DNA of 45,936 bases from Burkholderiales bacterium (GTDB lineage Bacteria > Pseudomonadota > Gammaproteobacteria > Burkholderiales > Burkholderiaceae_E): positions 1-45,936 of the forward strand of contig SYIM01000043.1 of NCBI GenBank assembly GCA_005798775.1. Reading direction: 5' to 3'. Position 1 is the first letter of the stretch, and every line of letters begins with the position of its first letter. This document shows positions 33,324 through 41,180 of the stretch, piece by piece. The translations under genes were made by a program, and so were the position numbers. A model generated the notes under the pieces. That model searched no databases. It had not been told where the DNA came from and was given only the letters and a program-made list of their open reading frames with translations.

Positions 33324-33806
33324 TCATACGTCGGCGAGTGAATCGCGAACTTTTTTGAGCAAAAGCTTCAGCAGCACCGCTTCGGCCTGCGACAGATCCC
33401 GGACCATCCGCTCATTGACTGTCTGGGCGACCTGCATCAGGGTGGGCTCGATCGCACATCCCTGTCGGGTGAGATGAATCCGCACCTTGCGTCGGTCTTG
33501 CGCATCGCGGACGCGGGTGACAAGCCCATCTTTTTCGAGTGCCCGCACCATTTCAAGCACCGAGGCCTCCATCAGACCCAACCGCTGGGCGAGTTCGCGG
33601 TGGGTGATGCCCTCATCCTCCCAGAGCGCGCGCAGCACGTACCAGCCACCGCGACGCACGCCATACTCCGCGATCCGAGCGAACAGCACGCGCTTGGACG
33701 CGCGCTCCGCCTCGGCGATCAGGAACCCCAGGCTTTGTTCGAGCCGGGCGGCAGAGCGGACGCGGCGCCGGAGTTGAGCAGCGGGAGTGGAATGCTTAGG
33801 AACCAA
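33324..33806 (-). CDS. MarR family transcriptional regulator
   Basis: The 160-residue protein has a winged-helix core (ITHRELAQRLGLMEASVLEMVRALEKDGLVTRVRDAQDRRKVRIHL, read as segments) and a C-terminal dimerisation helix. MarR repressors are usually released by aromatic or phenolic ligands. The only nearby start in this frame is TTG at 33806, since an in-frame stop lies two codons upstream; the AGGTGAG site before it is close. It heads the operon with the flavin monooxygenase and TctC and diverges from the TauD-type gene, so it probably controls both through the 100-base intergenic region. Confidence 0.9.
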   Translation of the reverse strand: MVPKHSTPAAQLRRRVRSAARLEQSLGFLIAEAERASKRVLFARIAEYGVRRGGWYVLRALWEDEGITHRELAQRLGLMEASVLEMVRALEKDGLVTRVRDAQDRRKVRIHLTRQGCAIEPTLMQVAQTVNERMVRDLSQAEAVLLKLLLKKVRDSLADV

Positions 33807-33870
33807 AGCTCACCTGAATCTTGTTATACGAAAATCACCCACAATGATATTTGCATACCCTGTTCCAAAA

Positions 33871-33886
33871 ACATAGGATCCTAAGT
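33871..33886. promoter_or_regulatory. Candidate MarR operator palindrome
   Basis: ACATAGGATCCTAAGT is a 16-base palindrome with one mismatched pair around a perfect TAGGATCCTA core. It lies in the divergent region, 20 bases before the TauD-type start codon. MarR proteins typically bind such palindromes between their own gene and a divergent target. The sequence is the only strong palindrome in this gap. Confidence 0.4.
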
Positions 33887-33906
33887 ACCTTTTGGAGACG
33901 ATCGCC

Positions 33907-34776
33907 ATGTTTACCAGTACCGTCGGCGCGCCAATCTCGGCCCGCACCCCTGACCAGCTGGCCGCGTGCTACACCCACATTACGGTCACGCCTGCATCGC
34001 CCCACATCGGCGCCGAAATCACTGATATCGATCTCACGCGCGAACTCACTGCCGAGCAGATCACCGAGGTGAAAGACGCGTTCGTGCGCTATCAGGTACT
34101 GTTCTTTCGCGACCAGAAAATCAGTTTTGACGATCACATCCGGTTCGCGAGTCTGTTCGGAACACTCGGTCGGCACGCGGGCGCGCAGACCATCAGCAAG
34201 CCCACCGACCATCCGCTGGTTCGCAAATTTCATTATGACGAGACCTCACAGCGCATCTCGGGCGAGAGCTGGCACAGCGATCAGTCGTGCGCCCCCTTTC
34301 CGCCGCTTGGCAGCATGCTTTACAACCATACGGTGCCGCCCGATGGCGGCGGTGACACCATGTTCGCAAGCACCTATGCCGCCTTTGACGCGCTCTCGGA
34401 CCGGATGATGGCCTATCTGTCCGGGCTCACCGCCACCCACGACGGCTCACGCGTGTTCGGGCCTGGTACGCCCAAGTCATCTCATCCGGTCATCATCCGG
34501 CACCCGGAGAGCGGGCGCCGGGGCATTTTTGTGAATTGGGACTTCACCAGCCATATCAACGAGCTGCCACGCAACGAAAGCGATGCGGTGCTGAAGTTTC
34601 TGTACCGGCATATCGGCCGCGACGAGTGGGCCTGCAGGTTTCGCTGGCGGCCGCACTCCATCGCCTTTTGGGACAACCGATGCGCGCAACACAAGGCGCT
34701 GTGGGACTACTGGCCCAATGTGCGCTCAGGCTTTCGGGTACAAATCGAGGGGGCTGCGCCGCCGGTTGCGGGCTGA
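33907..34776 (+). CDS. TauD/TfdA family Fe(II)/2-oxoglutarate dioxygenase
   Basis: The 289-residue enzyme has the TauD-type triad: His123 and Asp125 in WHSDQS, His262 in AQHKALWDYWP, and the 2-oxoglutarate/substrate arginines Arg273 and Arg277, spaced as in TauD. Relatives release sulfite from taurine, cleave aryloxyalkanoates such as 2,4-D, or hydroxylate carboxylates. The ATG at 33907 is used because a GGAG lies 9 bases before it; the open frame upstream begins with TTG. It diverges from the MarR-FMO-TctC operon. Downstream lie degraded TctC sequences, so its own transporter receptor may have been lost. Confidence 0.93.
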   Translation: MFTSTVGAPISARTPDQLAACYTHITVTPASPHIGAEITDIDLTRELTAEQITEVKDAFVRYQVLFFRDQKISFDDHIRFASLFGTLGRHAGAQTISKPTDHPLVRKFHYDETSQRISGESWHSDQSCAPFPPLGSMLYNHTVPPDGGGDTMFASTYAAFDALSDRMMAYLSGLTATHDGSRVFGPGTPKSSHPVIIRHPESGRRGIFVNWDFTSHINELPRNESDAVLKFLYRHIGRDEWACRFRWRPHSIAFWDNRCAQHKALWDYWPNVRSGFRVQIEGAAPPVAG

Positions 34777-34858
34777 GGCGCCCCCGCCGCTGGAGCTGTC
34801 ACAGGTGCCTCACGACCAGCGAAGTTCAAGCGCGCGGGAAGCGCTCGGCCAGCCCACT

Positions 34859-35041
34859 TCACTTGCCCTGGATACCAAACGACTTGACCAGATCGGCCAC
34901 GCGAGTGGCATCGCGCTCCATCAGGCGCCGGAACCCATCCGGACCGCGATCAGCCGCCGAAGGGATCTCTGAGGCGAATTGCTTTTCCACCCGCTCGATG
35001 TACTCCGGGCTGTCCATGACCTGCGACACGGCTGCCGCTAG
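34859..35041 (-). pseudogene. C-terminal remnant of a TctC/Bug substrate-binding protein
   Basis: On the minus strand an open frame of about 60 codons ends in TGA (34861-34859) and reads as the C-terminus of a Bug protein: VSQVMDSPEYIERV, then ADRGPDGFRRLMERDA and VADLVKSFGIQGK. No start, signal peptide or first lobe is present; homology stops near 35041, where plus-strand TctC sequence begins. It is a truncated gene left by a deletion or inversion. Confidence 0.75.
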
Positions 35042-35995
35042 CCGACTTGTTATCGCCGCAGCGGCCGGCCTCGCCAGCCTGCTTGTCGCCAGCGCCTACG
35101 CGCAGGACCTGCCCGATCGGCCGATCCGGCTGGTGGTGCCTTTTGCCGCCGGCGGCGGTGTGGACGTGCTCGCGCGCGCGCTCGCTGTTGAACTCGGCAA
35201 GGCGGTCAATCGATCGGTCGCAGTGGAAAACCGTCCCAGCGCCACCGGCCAGATCGGCGCCGCCGAGGTGGCCAAATCAACCCCTGACGGCACCACGCTC
35301 CTGATCAGCTCGGCAGCCTTCGGCATCACGCCCTCGTTCATTGCCAAACTGCCTTACGATATTTTCAAGGATTTCGAGCCGATCACCATCGTGGCCTAAA
35401 CCCCGCAGGTGCTGGTGGCACCGGTGAGCTTCAAAGCAAACACGTTTGCCGAGGCGCTCCAGATGGCGCGCTCGGGCACGTCGATCAATTTCGTATTGCC
35501 TGGCAGCAGTGGCATTCAGCGCCTGGCCACCGAACTGCTGACTACCAATGCACAGATCAACGTGAGCAAGGTTCCCTACAATGGCGCGGGCGTGGCGTTC
35601 ACCGATCTGATCGCAGGTCGGGTTGTCTGATGTTCGACAATCCGGGGTCGTCGATGGTGCATGTGCGAAGTGGCCGGCTCAAGGTGCTTGCCACCACGGG
35701 TTTGAAGCGCCTGTCTACGCTGCCCGATGTCCCCGCGATAGCCGAAAACCTGCCAGGCTTTGAAGCACTCAACTGGTTCATCCTCACCGCCCCCGCAGGA
35801 ACCCCAGCTGCAGTGCTTGATCGGCTAAACAACGGCACCGCGCAGGCCATGAAGACAGATGCCATGCGACAGGTGCTGGAGCGCGACGGGCTCGAAGCGG
35901 TCGCCAACCCCCGTGCAAGCACGAGCGCCTTTCTGCGCAGCGAATTCACCAAGTGGGACAAGATCATCAAGGATCGTAATCTGAGCGCGGACTGA
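35040..35995 (+). pseudogene. Degenerate TctC/Bug substrate-binding protein: nonsense plus frameshift
   Basis: Plus-strand sequence encodes a nearly whole Bug protein in pieces. A signal-peptide-like stretch (from about 35043, ending SAYAQ) leads into IRLVVPFAAGGGVDVLARAL, VAVENRPSATGQIGA and LPYDIFKDFEPITIVA. A TAA at 35397-35399 then interrupts; in frame beyond it the protein continues (TPQVLVAPVSFKA), so the TAA most simply replaces CAA. A second lesion near 35620-35629 shifts the frame; the C-terminal third resumes at 35630 (MFDNPGSSMVHVRSGRLKVLATTG) and ends at 35995. The native N-terminus is lost at the junction with the antisense remnant. Function is almost certainly gone unless the lesions are sequencing errors. 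Confidence 0.85.
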
Positions 35996-36069
35996 CCGCG
36001 GGCGCGCTCGAAGGCGCCCGATCAGGCCGCGACTGAACGGCTTCGTCACCGCGGCGAACGGGGTGAAGC

Positions 36070-36897
36070 TCAGGCCCTGCCTGAGTGAGCGGCCGGGATC
36101 AGCTCGGCACGCGCCGCATGCCAACGCTCCATGGCCCGCCTGTGCACACCGAGAGCAGCCGAATCGAAGTCGGCCTGCGGCGGAGGATCAAGATCGAAAT
36201 GACCAAAGCGATCTTCCCCTCGAACAAGCGTCGCCGATAGTCTTACGCTTGCCGAACATTGGCAGCGCGTGGGGATATAGCTGATCCCCAGACCAATCCG
36301 CCGGTCGTTCGAACCGTTGGGCATCGAGTTGTGGAAAGTGTAGGTGTGATGGAGCGAAAACTCACCAGGCTCAAGCACCATTGTGTCGAGGGTTTCCTGC
36401 TCCGCCACGGTAACGGTTTGCCCGGTGACAAAAAGATTGGCCGAGCGTGTGAGCTGATCATGCGGCACCTGACCACGCCGATGGCTGCCCGGCACCACCT
36501 GCACACAGCCGCTCTCCTCACTGGACGGCGAGAGCGCCACCCACGCTGTGACATGCTCAGCCGGGCTCAGACCGAAGTAGGTGGAGTCCTGGTGCCAGCT
36601 CACGAAAGCATCGGTGTGTGGCTCCTTGATCCAGAGCGTCATGTGGTGGACGAGGATGTCGGGGCCGATCAGATCTTCCACTGCGTCGAGCACGCAGGCG
36701 TTGCGCACAATATCGTCCATCCACTTGAGATACAGATACATTTTCCGCCGCTGATCCGGAGCGAGCCCGCGCTCGCGCTCGCCTGCTTCGAGCAGTGCGC
36801 GATAACGGGCGGCTTCCTCTGCACCGAAAGCGCGAACCGGACTCAGATAGCCCTGGTCCTGGTAAAAACGGACCTGTTCGGCGGCAAGCTGTTTCAT
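36070..36897 (-). CDS. Phytanoyl-CoA dioxygenase (PhyH) family Fe(II)/2-oxoglutarate oxygenase
   Basis: The 275-residue enzyme has the PhyH pattern: His102 and Asp104 in SWHQDSTY, the distal His189 in TFHNSMPN, and the 2-oxoglutarate-binding Asn194-x-Ser196-x-x-x-Arg200. A VVPGSHRRG segment is typical of this family. The ATG at 36897 is preceded by a GGGGAG site and starts the normal N-terminus; a longer frame runs into the divergent SDR gene. Relatives hydroxylate ectoine, phytanoyl-CoA, phosphonates and polyketide-like compounds. It diverges from the SDR with 41 bases between, so the two promoters must overlap. Confidence 0.92.
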   Translation of the reverse strand: MKQLAAEQVRFYQDQGYLSPVRAFGAEEAARYRALLEAGERERGLAPDQRRKMYLYLKWMDDIVRNACVLDAVEDLIGPDILVHHMTLWIKEPHTDAFVSWHQDSTYFGLSPAEHVTAWVALSPSSEESGCVQVVPGSHRRGQVPHDQLTRSANLFVTGQTVTVAEQETLDTMVLEPGEFSLHHTYTFHNSMPNGSNDRRIGLGISYIPTRCQCSASVRLSATLVRGEDRFGHFDLDPPPQADFDSAALGVHRRAMERWHAARAELIPAAHSGRA

Positions 36898-36926
36898 GAC
36901 TCCCCTTCGCGGCGCTGACCCGCTCC

Positions 36927-36932
36927 TATAAT
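36927..36932 (+). promoter_or_regulatory. Consensus -10 box six bases before the SDR start codon
   Basis: A perfect TATAAT ends 6 bases before the ATG at 36939, and no Shine-Dalgarno lies in between. If used, transcription begins at or next to the A of the ATG, giving a leaderless mRNA. No good -35 match is seen at the normal distance. Confidence 0.45.
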
Positions 36933-36938
36933 GCTTCG

Positions 36939-37694
36939 ATGAATGCTTCACATTGTCTCGACGCACGTATTGTGCTCGTCACCGGCGCAGCGGGTGATCT
37001 GGGTCATGCACTTGTGATGCGCTGCCGCGCAGCCGGCGCCCGCATGGCCGCGCTCGATCACGCGGGCAAGGCCCTCAGGAAACGTTACGCAGACCATGCC
37101 GATGTTCTGTTGATCGACTGTGATATCTCAAATCGCGACGCCAGCCTTGCCGCGGTCGAACAGGTCGTAGCGCATTTTGGAGCACTGCACGCGCTCATCA
37201 ACAACGCAGCGGTCGCGACGCCGCGTCATCGCGTTGCCGACATCCCGCTCGATGACTGGGATCGTGCAATCAGCGTCAATCTCACCGGGTCGTTCCTGAT
37301 GTCCCGTTGGGCCATCCCTCATCTCATCGCGGCTGGCGGAGGCGTGATCCTCAACATCGCCTCACAACTCGGACACGTCACGGCGCGCTCGGGCGCCGCC
37401 TACAGCGCAAGCAAGGCAGCGTTGCATTCGCTCACGCGCACGCTGGCGGTCGACTATGCTCAAGACAACATCCGCGCGGTGAGTCTGTCTCCCGGCGCCA
37501 TCATGACCAGCCGGCTCACCGACCGTTATGGCGATGAGGCTGCGGTCAATGCGGCACTTGCGCCGCTTCATCCCGCTGGCCGACTGGGGCGGCCCGAAGA
37601 AATCGCCGAAACCGCGCTGTTTCTTCTAAGCGACGGCGCATCGTTCATCACCGGATCGGATGTGCTGGCGGACGGCGGGTATACGGCGGTCTGA
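36939..37694 (+). CDS. Short-chain dehydrogenase/reductase
   Basis: The 251-residue classical SDR has TGAAGDLG (15-22), NNAA at about 88-91, Ser142, Tyr155 and Lys159 (YSASK), and the C-terminal FITGSDVLADGGYTAV typical of FabG-like enzymes. Asp40 after the second strand suggests NAD(H). It is the first gene of the long 36939-45936 run and probably oxidises a hydroxyl on the substrate or an intermediate. The next gene starts 58 bases downstream. A consensus -10 box lies immediately before the start codon, which may make the message leaderless. Confidence 0.93.
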   Translation: MNASHCLDARIVLVTGAAGDLGHALVMRCRAAGARMAALDHAGKALRKRYADHADVLLIDCDISNRDASLAAVEQVVAHFGALHALINNAAVATPRHRVADIPLDDWDRAISVNLTGSFLMSRWAIPHLIAAGGGVILNIASQLGHVTARSGAAYSASKAALHSLTRTLAVDYAQDNIRAVSLSPGAIMTSRLTDRYGDEAAVNAALAPLHPAGRLGRPEEIAETALFLLSDGASFITGSDVLADGGYTAV

Positions 37695-37752
37695 TGCTCG
37701 ACCTGCCCTTCCTTGACGCCTCCCACCCCCCTACCTAGACTTGGCTGACATC

Positions 37753-38925
37753 ATGCTCGCCTCGATTGCCACCCTGGAAACGCTTCTCGTCCATCTGCCC
37801 ACGCGACGCGTGCACAAATGGACCGGTCTCACAGAACCCATTGGCCGCTATGTGCTTGTGAAGCTTGGCGACGGCTCAGGCCGCTTTGGCTGGGGTGAGT
37901 CGCCCGCACTGAAAGACTGGGGCGGCGAATTTGGCCGATATTTCGGCGAATCACCTGCCATCGCGCGGCTGGTGATTGAGCGCTATCTTTTGCCTGCCAT
38001 CCAGGGCCACCCGCTGGGCGACTTCGCCGGACTGCACCGCCGGATGGACGCTGCCATCAAAGGCTATCCCTACGCAAAATCGGCAGTCGACTTTGCCTAC
38101 TATGACCTCACCGCGCAGGCACTCGGTGTGCCCGCCTACACGCTCCTGGGCGGCCTCGCCCGCAGTCGGGTACCGGTCACCCACTCAATCGGGCTGCTGG
38201 CGATCGATGAGGCGGTCGCCGAATGCGCACGCGTGGCGGCAGAGGGTATCCGCACCATCAAGATCAAGGTCGGACAGGACCCCAGGCGTGACATCGAAAT
38301 CGTTCGTGCCATTCGCGAAGCAGTCGGACCGGCAGTCGATCTGTGCGTCGATGCCAACGAAGGCTACGCCACACCGGGCGAGGCGATCCGCACCCTCCGT
38401 GCCATGGAGCCCTACGGTCTCAAATATGCCGAGCAGCCGGTGATGGGAATCGAGCGTATCGCGGAGGTCTCGCGCGCCATCGATACGCCCGTAATGGCCG
38501 ACGAAAGCGCATGGAACGCGCATGACGTGATCCAGATCATCGAGCGTCGCGCCGCCGAGATCGTTTCCATCTACACGACCAAGCCGGGAGGTCTTTATCG
38601 TGCAATGGAAGTGGCTGCGGTCTGCAGCGCCGCTGGCATCATCTGTAACGTCAATGGCTCGGTGGAAACCGGCGTGGGTAACCGCGCGAACCTCACCCTG
38701 GCGGCGGCCGCACCCGTGGTCACGCTCTCAAATGTCATTCCGGTGTCCACGCCCGCTGAGGCCAACACCGGACAGATCGGCGGCATTTACTACAAGGACG
38801 ATCTGCTGGTTGAACCCATGCGTCTGGTTGATGGGTTCATTGAAGTGCCCACCACGCCCGGCCTCGGCACCGCCGTGGATGAAGCCAAGATCGCCCGCTA
38901 CCGCGTTCCCGAATCGGAGACCTGA
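37753..38925 (+). CDS. Enolase-superfamily enzyme, muconate cycloisomerase/MR-like
   Basis: The 390-residue enzyme has the muconate lactonizing enzyme (MLE) subgroup signature: Lys170-x-Lys172 (KIKVG), metal ligands Asp200 (VDANEGY, with Asn202), Glu227 (AEQP) and Asp250 (MADES), and Lys277 on the opposite face. The subgroup includes cycloisomerases, dipeptide epimerases and N-succinylamino acid racemases, all starting by removing a proton alpha to a carboxylate. A C-terminal NGSVETGVGNRANL segment closes the barrel. The ATG at 37753 is used rather than the TTG four codons earlier. Its stop overlaps the start of the M24 gene (TGATG). Confidence 0.92.
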   Translation: MLASIATLETLLVHLPTRRVHKWTGLTEPIGRYVLVKLGDGSGRFGWGESPALKDWGGEFGRYFGESPAIARLVIERYLLPAIQGHPLGDFAGLHRRMDAAIKGYPYAKSAVDFAYYDLTAQALGVPAYTLLGGLARSRVPVTHSIGLLAIDEAVAECARVAAEGIRTIKIKVGQDPRRDIEIVRAIREAVGPAVDLCVDANEGYATPGEAIRTLRAMEPYGLKYAEQPVMGIERIAEVSRAIDTPVMADESAWNAHDVIQIIERRAAEIVSIYTTKPGGLYRAMEVAAVCSAAGIICNVNGSVETGVGNRANLTLAAAAPVVTLSNVIPVSTPAEANTGQIGGIYYKDDLLVEPMRLVDGFIEVPTTPGLGTAVDEAKIARYRVPESET

Positions 38926-40058
38926 TGCGCGAGGAAATCGTCAACCGCTGGAAAGCGGCCTGTCACACCCACGGGCTCGACGCCATGGTGTCATGCTCTC
39001 CTGAAAACTTTGCTTACCTCACAGGCTTTGTGGTGCCGTCGCAGCCCCTCATGCGACATCGTCACGCCATGGGTATCGTCACTGCCGACGGGCAGACCGC
39101 CATCCTGGGTGTGGACATGGAGGCCACAACCATCGGGCGCCGAGAGCCCGGCACGAAAACCCGGATCTGGGCAGAGTTCAGCGACAACGCCATGGCGGTG
39201 TGCGCCGAGCTACTCACCGAAATGGGACTGGCCCGCGCCCGTATCGGCATCGAACTTGATTATTTGCCTGCGAGCGAGTTCGAAAAGCTCCGGGCAGCGC
39301 TCCCCGGCGCCACCTTCGTCGCCAACCAGCAGATCGTCGCGCGGCTTCGCCAGATCAAAACCGCCGATGAAATTGCGTTGCTGCGACGCCTGTCCCGCAT
39401 CGCCGATCAGTCAATCACCGATGCGCTTCGGGCCGTTCAGGCGGGCGATACCGAAATGGATCTCGCAGGCCATCTCACGCGCAATGTCTATTCGCTGGGC
39501 GCCGAGCAGTTCAAGCTGCTGATCGTGGCCACCGGCGAGCGCAGTCAGCTCCCGAATGTAGGGCCGTCGCTGCGCAAGCTCGAGTCAGGAGACGTCTGCA
39601 GGGTCGAGATCTTTTCGGTGATCTCAGGCTATCAGGCAGGGGTCTGCCGGACCGCGGTGGTGCAGAAAGCGCCGCCACACGCCGAGCGCATCTGGAAGCA
39701 TCTGGTCGACTGCAAGTACGAACTGCTCGAGCGGATCAAACCGGGCGCGAGCTGCCGTGAAATTTACGAGCGTTTCATCCGCAAGCTCGATCAACTCAAG
39801 CTTCCACCCATTTCGTTCGTCGGTCACGGCATCGGACTCTTCCTCCATGAAGATCCGTATCTGGGCAAGACACCCGAGATCGGTCGCAAGGGCGATGCGC
39901 AGCTTGAGGCGGGCATGGTGCTGGGGGTTGAGCCGCTCTGCTATCAGACCGGGTATGGCTATGGCATGCAGCTGAAGGACATGCTGCTGGTCACCGACAC
40001 CGGCTCGGAGATGCTCTCCGACTACTGCTCGAACGACGAACTGATCGTGGTTCGCTGA
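38925..40058 (+). CDS. M24-fold (creatinase/aminopeptidase P-like) protein with degraded metal site
   Basis: The 377-residue protein has an N-terminal creatinase domain and the C-terminal pita-bread fold. Of the five M24 metal ligands only two remain: His301 (GHGIGL) and Glu336 (GVEPLCY). The two Asp positions are Glu228 (VEIF) and Gly239 (GYQAGVCRT), and the last Glu is Lys351 (QLKD). It therefore resembles creatinase, which is metal-free, more than a dipeptidase. It overlaps the enolase gene by one base and is followed 4 bases later by the opine dehydrogenase homologue. Hydrolysis of a C-N bond in an amidino or N-substituted amino acid is an attractive but unproven role. Confidence 0.88.
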   Translation: MREEIVNRWKAACHTHGLDAMVSCSPENFAYLTGFVVPSQPLMRHRHAMGIVTADGQTAILGVDMEATTIGRREPGTKTRIWAEFSDNAMAVCAELLTEMGLARARIGIELDYLPASEFEKLRAALPGATFVANQQIVARLRQIKTADEIALLRRLSRIADQSITDALRAVQAGDTEMDLAGHLTRNVYSLGAEQFKLLIVATGERSQLPNVGPSLRKLESGDVCRVEIFSVISGYQAGVCRTAVVQKAPPHAERIWKHLVDCKYELLERIKPGASCREIYERFIRKLDQLKLPPISFVGHGIGLFLHEDPYLGKTPEIGRKGDAQLEAGMVLGVEPLCYQTGYGYGMQLKDMLLVTDTGSEMLSDYCSNDELIVVR

Positions 40059-40062
40059 CGCC

Positions 40063-41166
40063 ATGCGCGTCGCCGTCATCGGTGCGGGAGCAGGCGGCGC
40101 AGCAGCCGCGGTGGAGCTCACGCTCGCCGGCCATCAGGTCCGGCTGTGGAACCGTTCACCCGATACGCTTGCGCCTTTCATGGCGCGGGGCGGCATCGAC
40201 TACGAGGGTGTGCTGGGCGAAGGCTTTGTTTGTCCCGAACGGATCACGCCCGATCTCGTTGAAGCAATGCGGGACGCAGACGCTGCGTTGGTCTGTCTGC
40301 CCACGATCTCACACGCACCCGTGGCACGGGCCCTTGCGCAGGCCGGACTGCATCAGGTGCCGGTGGTACTCAACCCTGGGCATACCGGCGGCGCGCTCGA
40401 GTTCACCACCGCGTTTCGCGCGGCAAGCGGTGGGCCGGTGCCTGCGGTCGCTGAATTCCATACGCTCAGCTACATCGCGCGGAAATATCGACCCGGGTCG
40501 GTCACCATTTCAGGGGAAGCCCGGTTTTTGCGGCTCGCTGCACTGCCTGGCGGAGAGGCCGCGGCAAACGCTGCGCAGACTCTCTATCCGGTGAGCGAGC
40601 GGGTCCCCGATGTCCTCAATTCCAGCCTTGCCAACCTCAACATGGTGCTGCACGCGCCCGGCACCATCCTGGGGGCTGCCTGGATTGAGGCCACGCGCGG
40701 CGATTTCACGTTTTATGTACAGGGTATGACGCCGGGTGTAGTGCGTGTGATGCAAGCCCTGGACGCCGAGCGACTCGCGGTGGCGTGCGCCTTCGGTCAT
40801 GAACTGCCCGCGCTCGGCGCCGAGATGCAACGCTATGGCACGGTCGAGGCCTCTGTCACCGACACCACGGATCTGGTGAGTGCCATCAGCGGCGGCAAGG
40901 CCAATCAACGAATCAAGGCACCCGACTCCCTTTCCCACCGCTACTATCTCGAAGACTTTGGTCACGGTCTGCTGCCTTTCATCGAATTGGCAACCATTGC
41001 CGGTGTCCCTGTTCCAACGGCAGGCTCTCTCCTGCAATTGGGCATCACACTCACCGGCACCAACTATCGTGAAGGCGGCCGCACGGCCGGGGCAATGGGC
41101 ATCGCCGGCATAAGCTGTTCCGAACTCCTCGCGCATGTGCGCGGTCCAACTTCCAATCGCTCCTGA
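40063..41166 (+). CDS. NAD/NADP octopine/nopaline dehydrogenase family protein
   Basis: The 367-residue protein has the dinucleotide motif GAGAGG (7-12) and the opine dehydrogenase C-terminal domain: active-site His197 in LNMVLHAPG, and the HRYYLEDFGHGLLPFIELA segment (292-310). Opine dehydrogenases reversibly join an amino acid and an oxo acid by reductive amination; oxidation would split an opine. It directly follows the M24 gene and precedes a luciferase-like gene. Its place in a transporter-bearing catabolic run suggests the oxidative direction, an inference. Confidence 0.9.
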   Translation: MRVAVIGAGAGGAAAAVELTLAGHQVRLWNRSPDTLAPFMARGGIDYEGVLGEGFVCPERITPDLVEAMRDADAALVCLPTISHAPVARALAQAGLHQVPVVLNPGHTGGALEFTTAFRAASGGPVPAVAEFHTLSYIARKYRPGSVTISGEARFLRLAALPGGEAAANAAQTLYPVSERVPDVLNSSLANLNMVLHAPGTILGAAWIEATRGDFTFYVQGMTPGVVRVMQALDAERLAVACAFGHELPALGAEMQRYGTVEASVTDTTDLVSAISGGKANQRIKAPDSLSHRYYLEDFGHGLLPFIELATIAGVPVPTAGSLLQLGITLTGTNYREGGRTAGAMGIAGISCSELLAHVRGPTSNRS

Positions 41167-41180
41167 TAACGGCTTCCACC

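Noticed and set aside
34777-34858. Gap between the TauD-type gene and the TctC remnant
   Set aside because: No start, family motif or hairpin of note; it seems to be decayed or non-coding sequence.
35397-35399. TAA considered as a recoded or read-through codon
   Set aside because: No selenocysteine-like or programmed-readthrough context is seen, and a second frameshift lesion follows, so plain decay is simpler.
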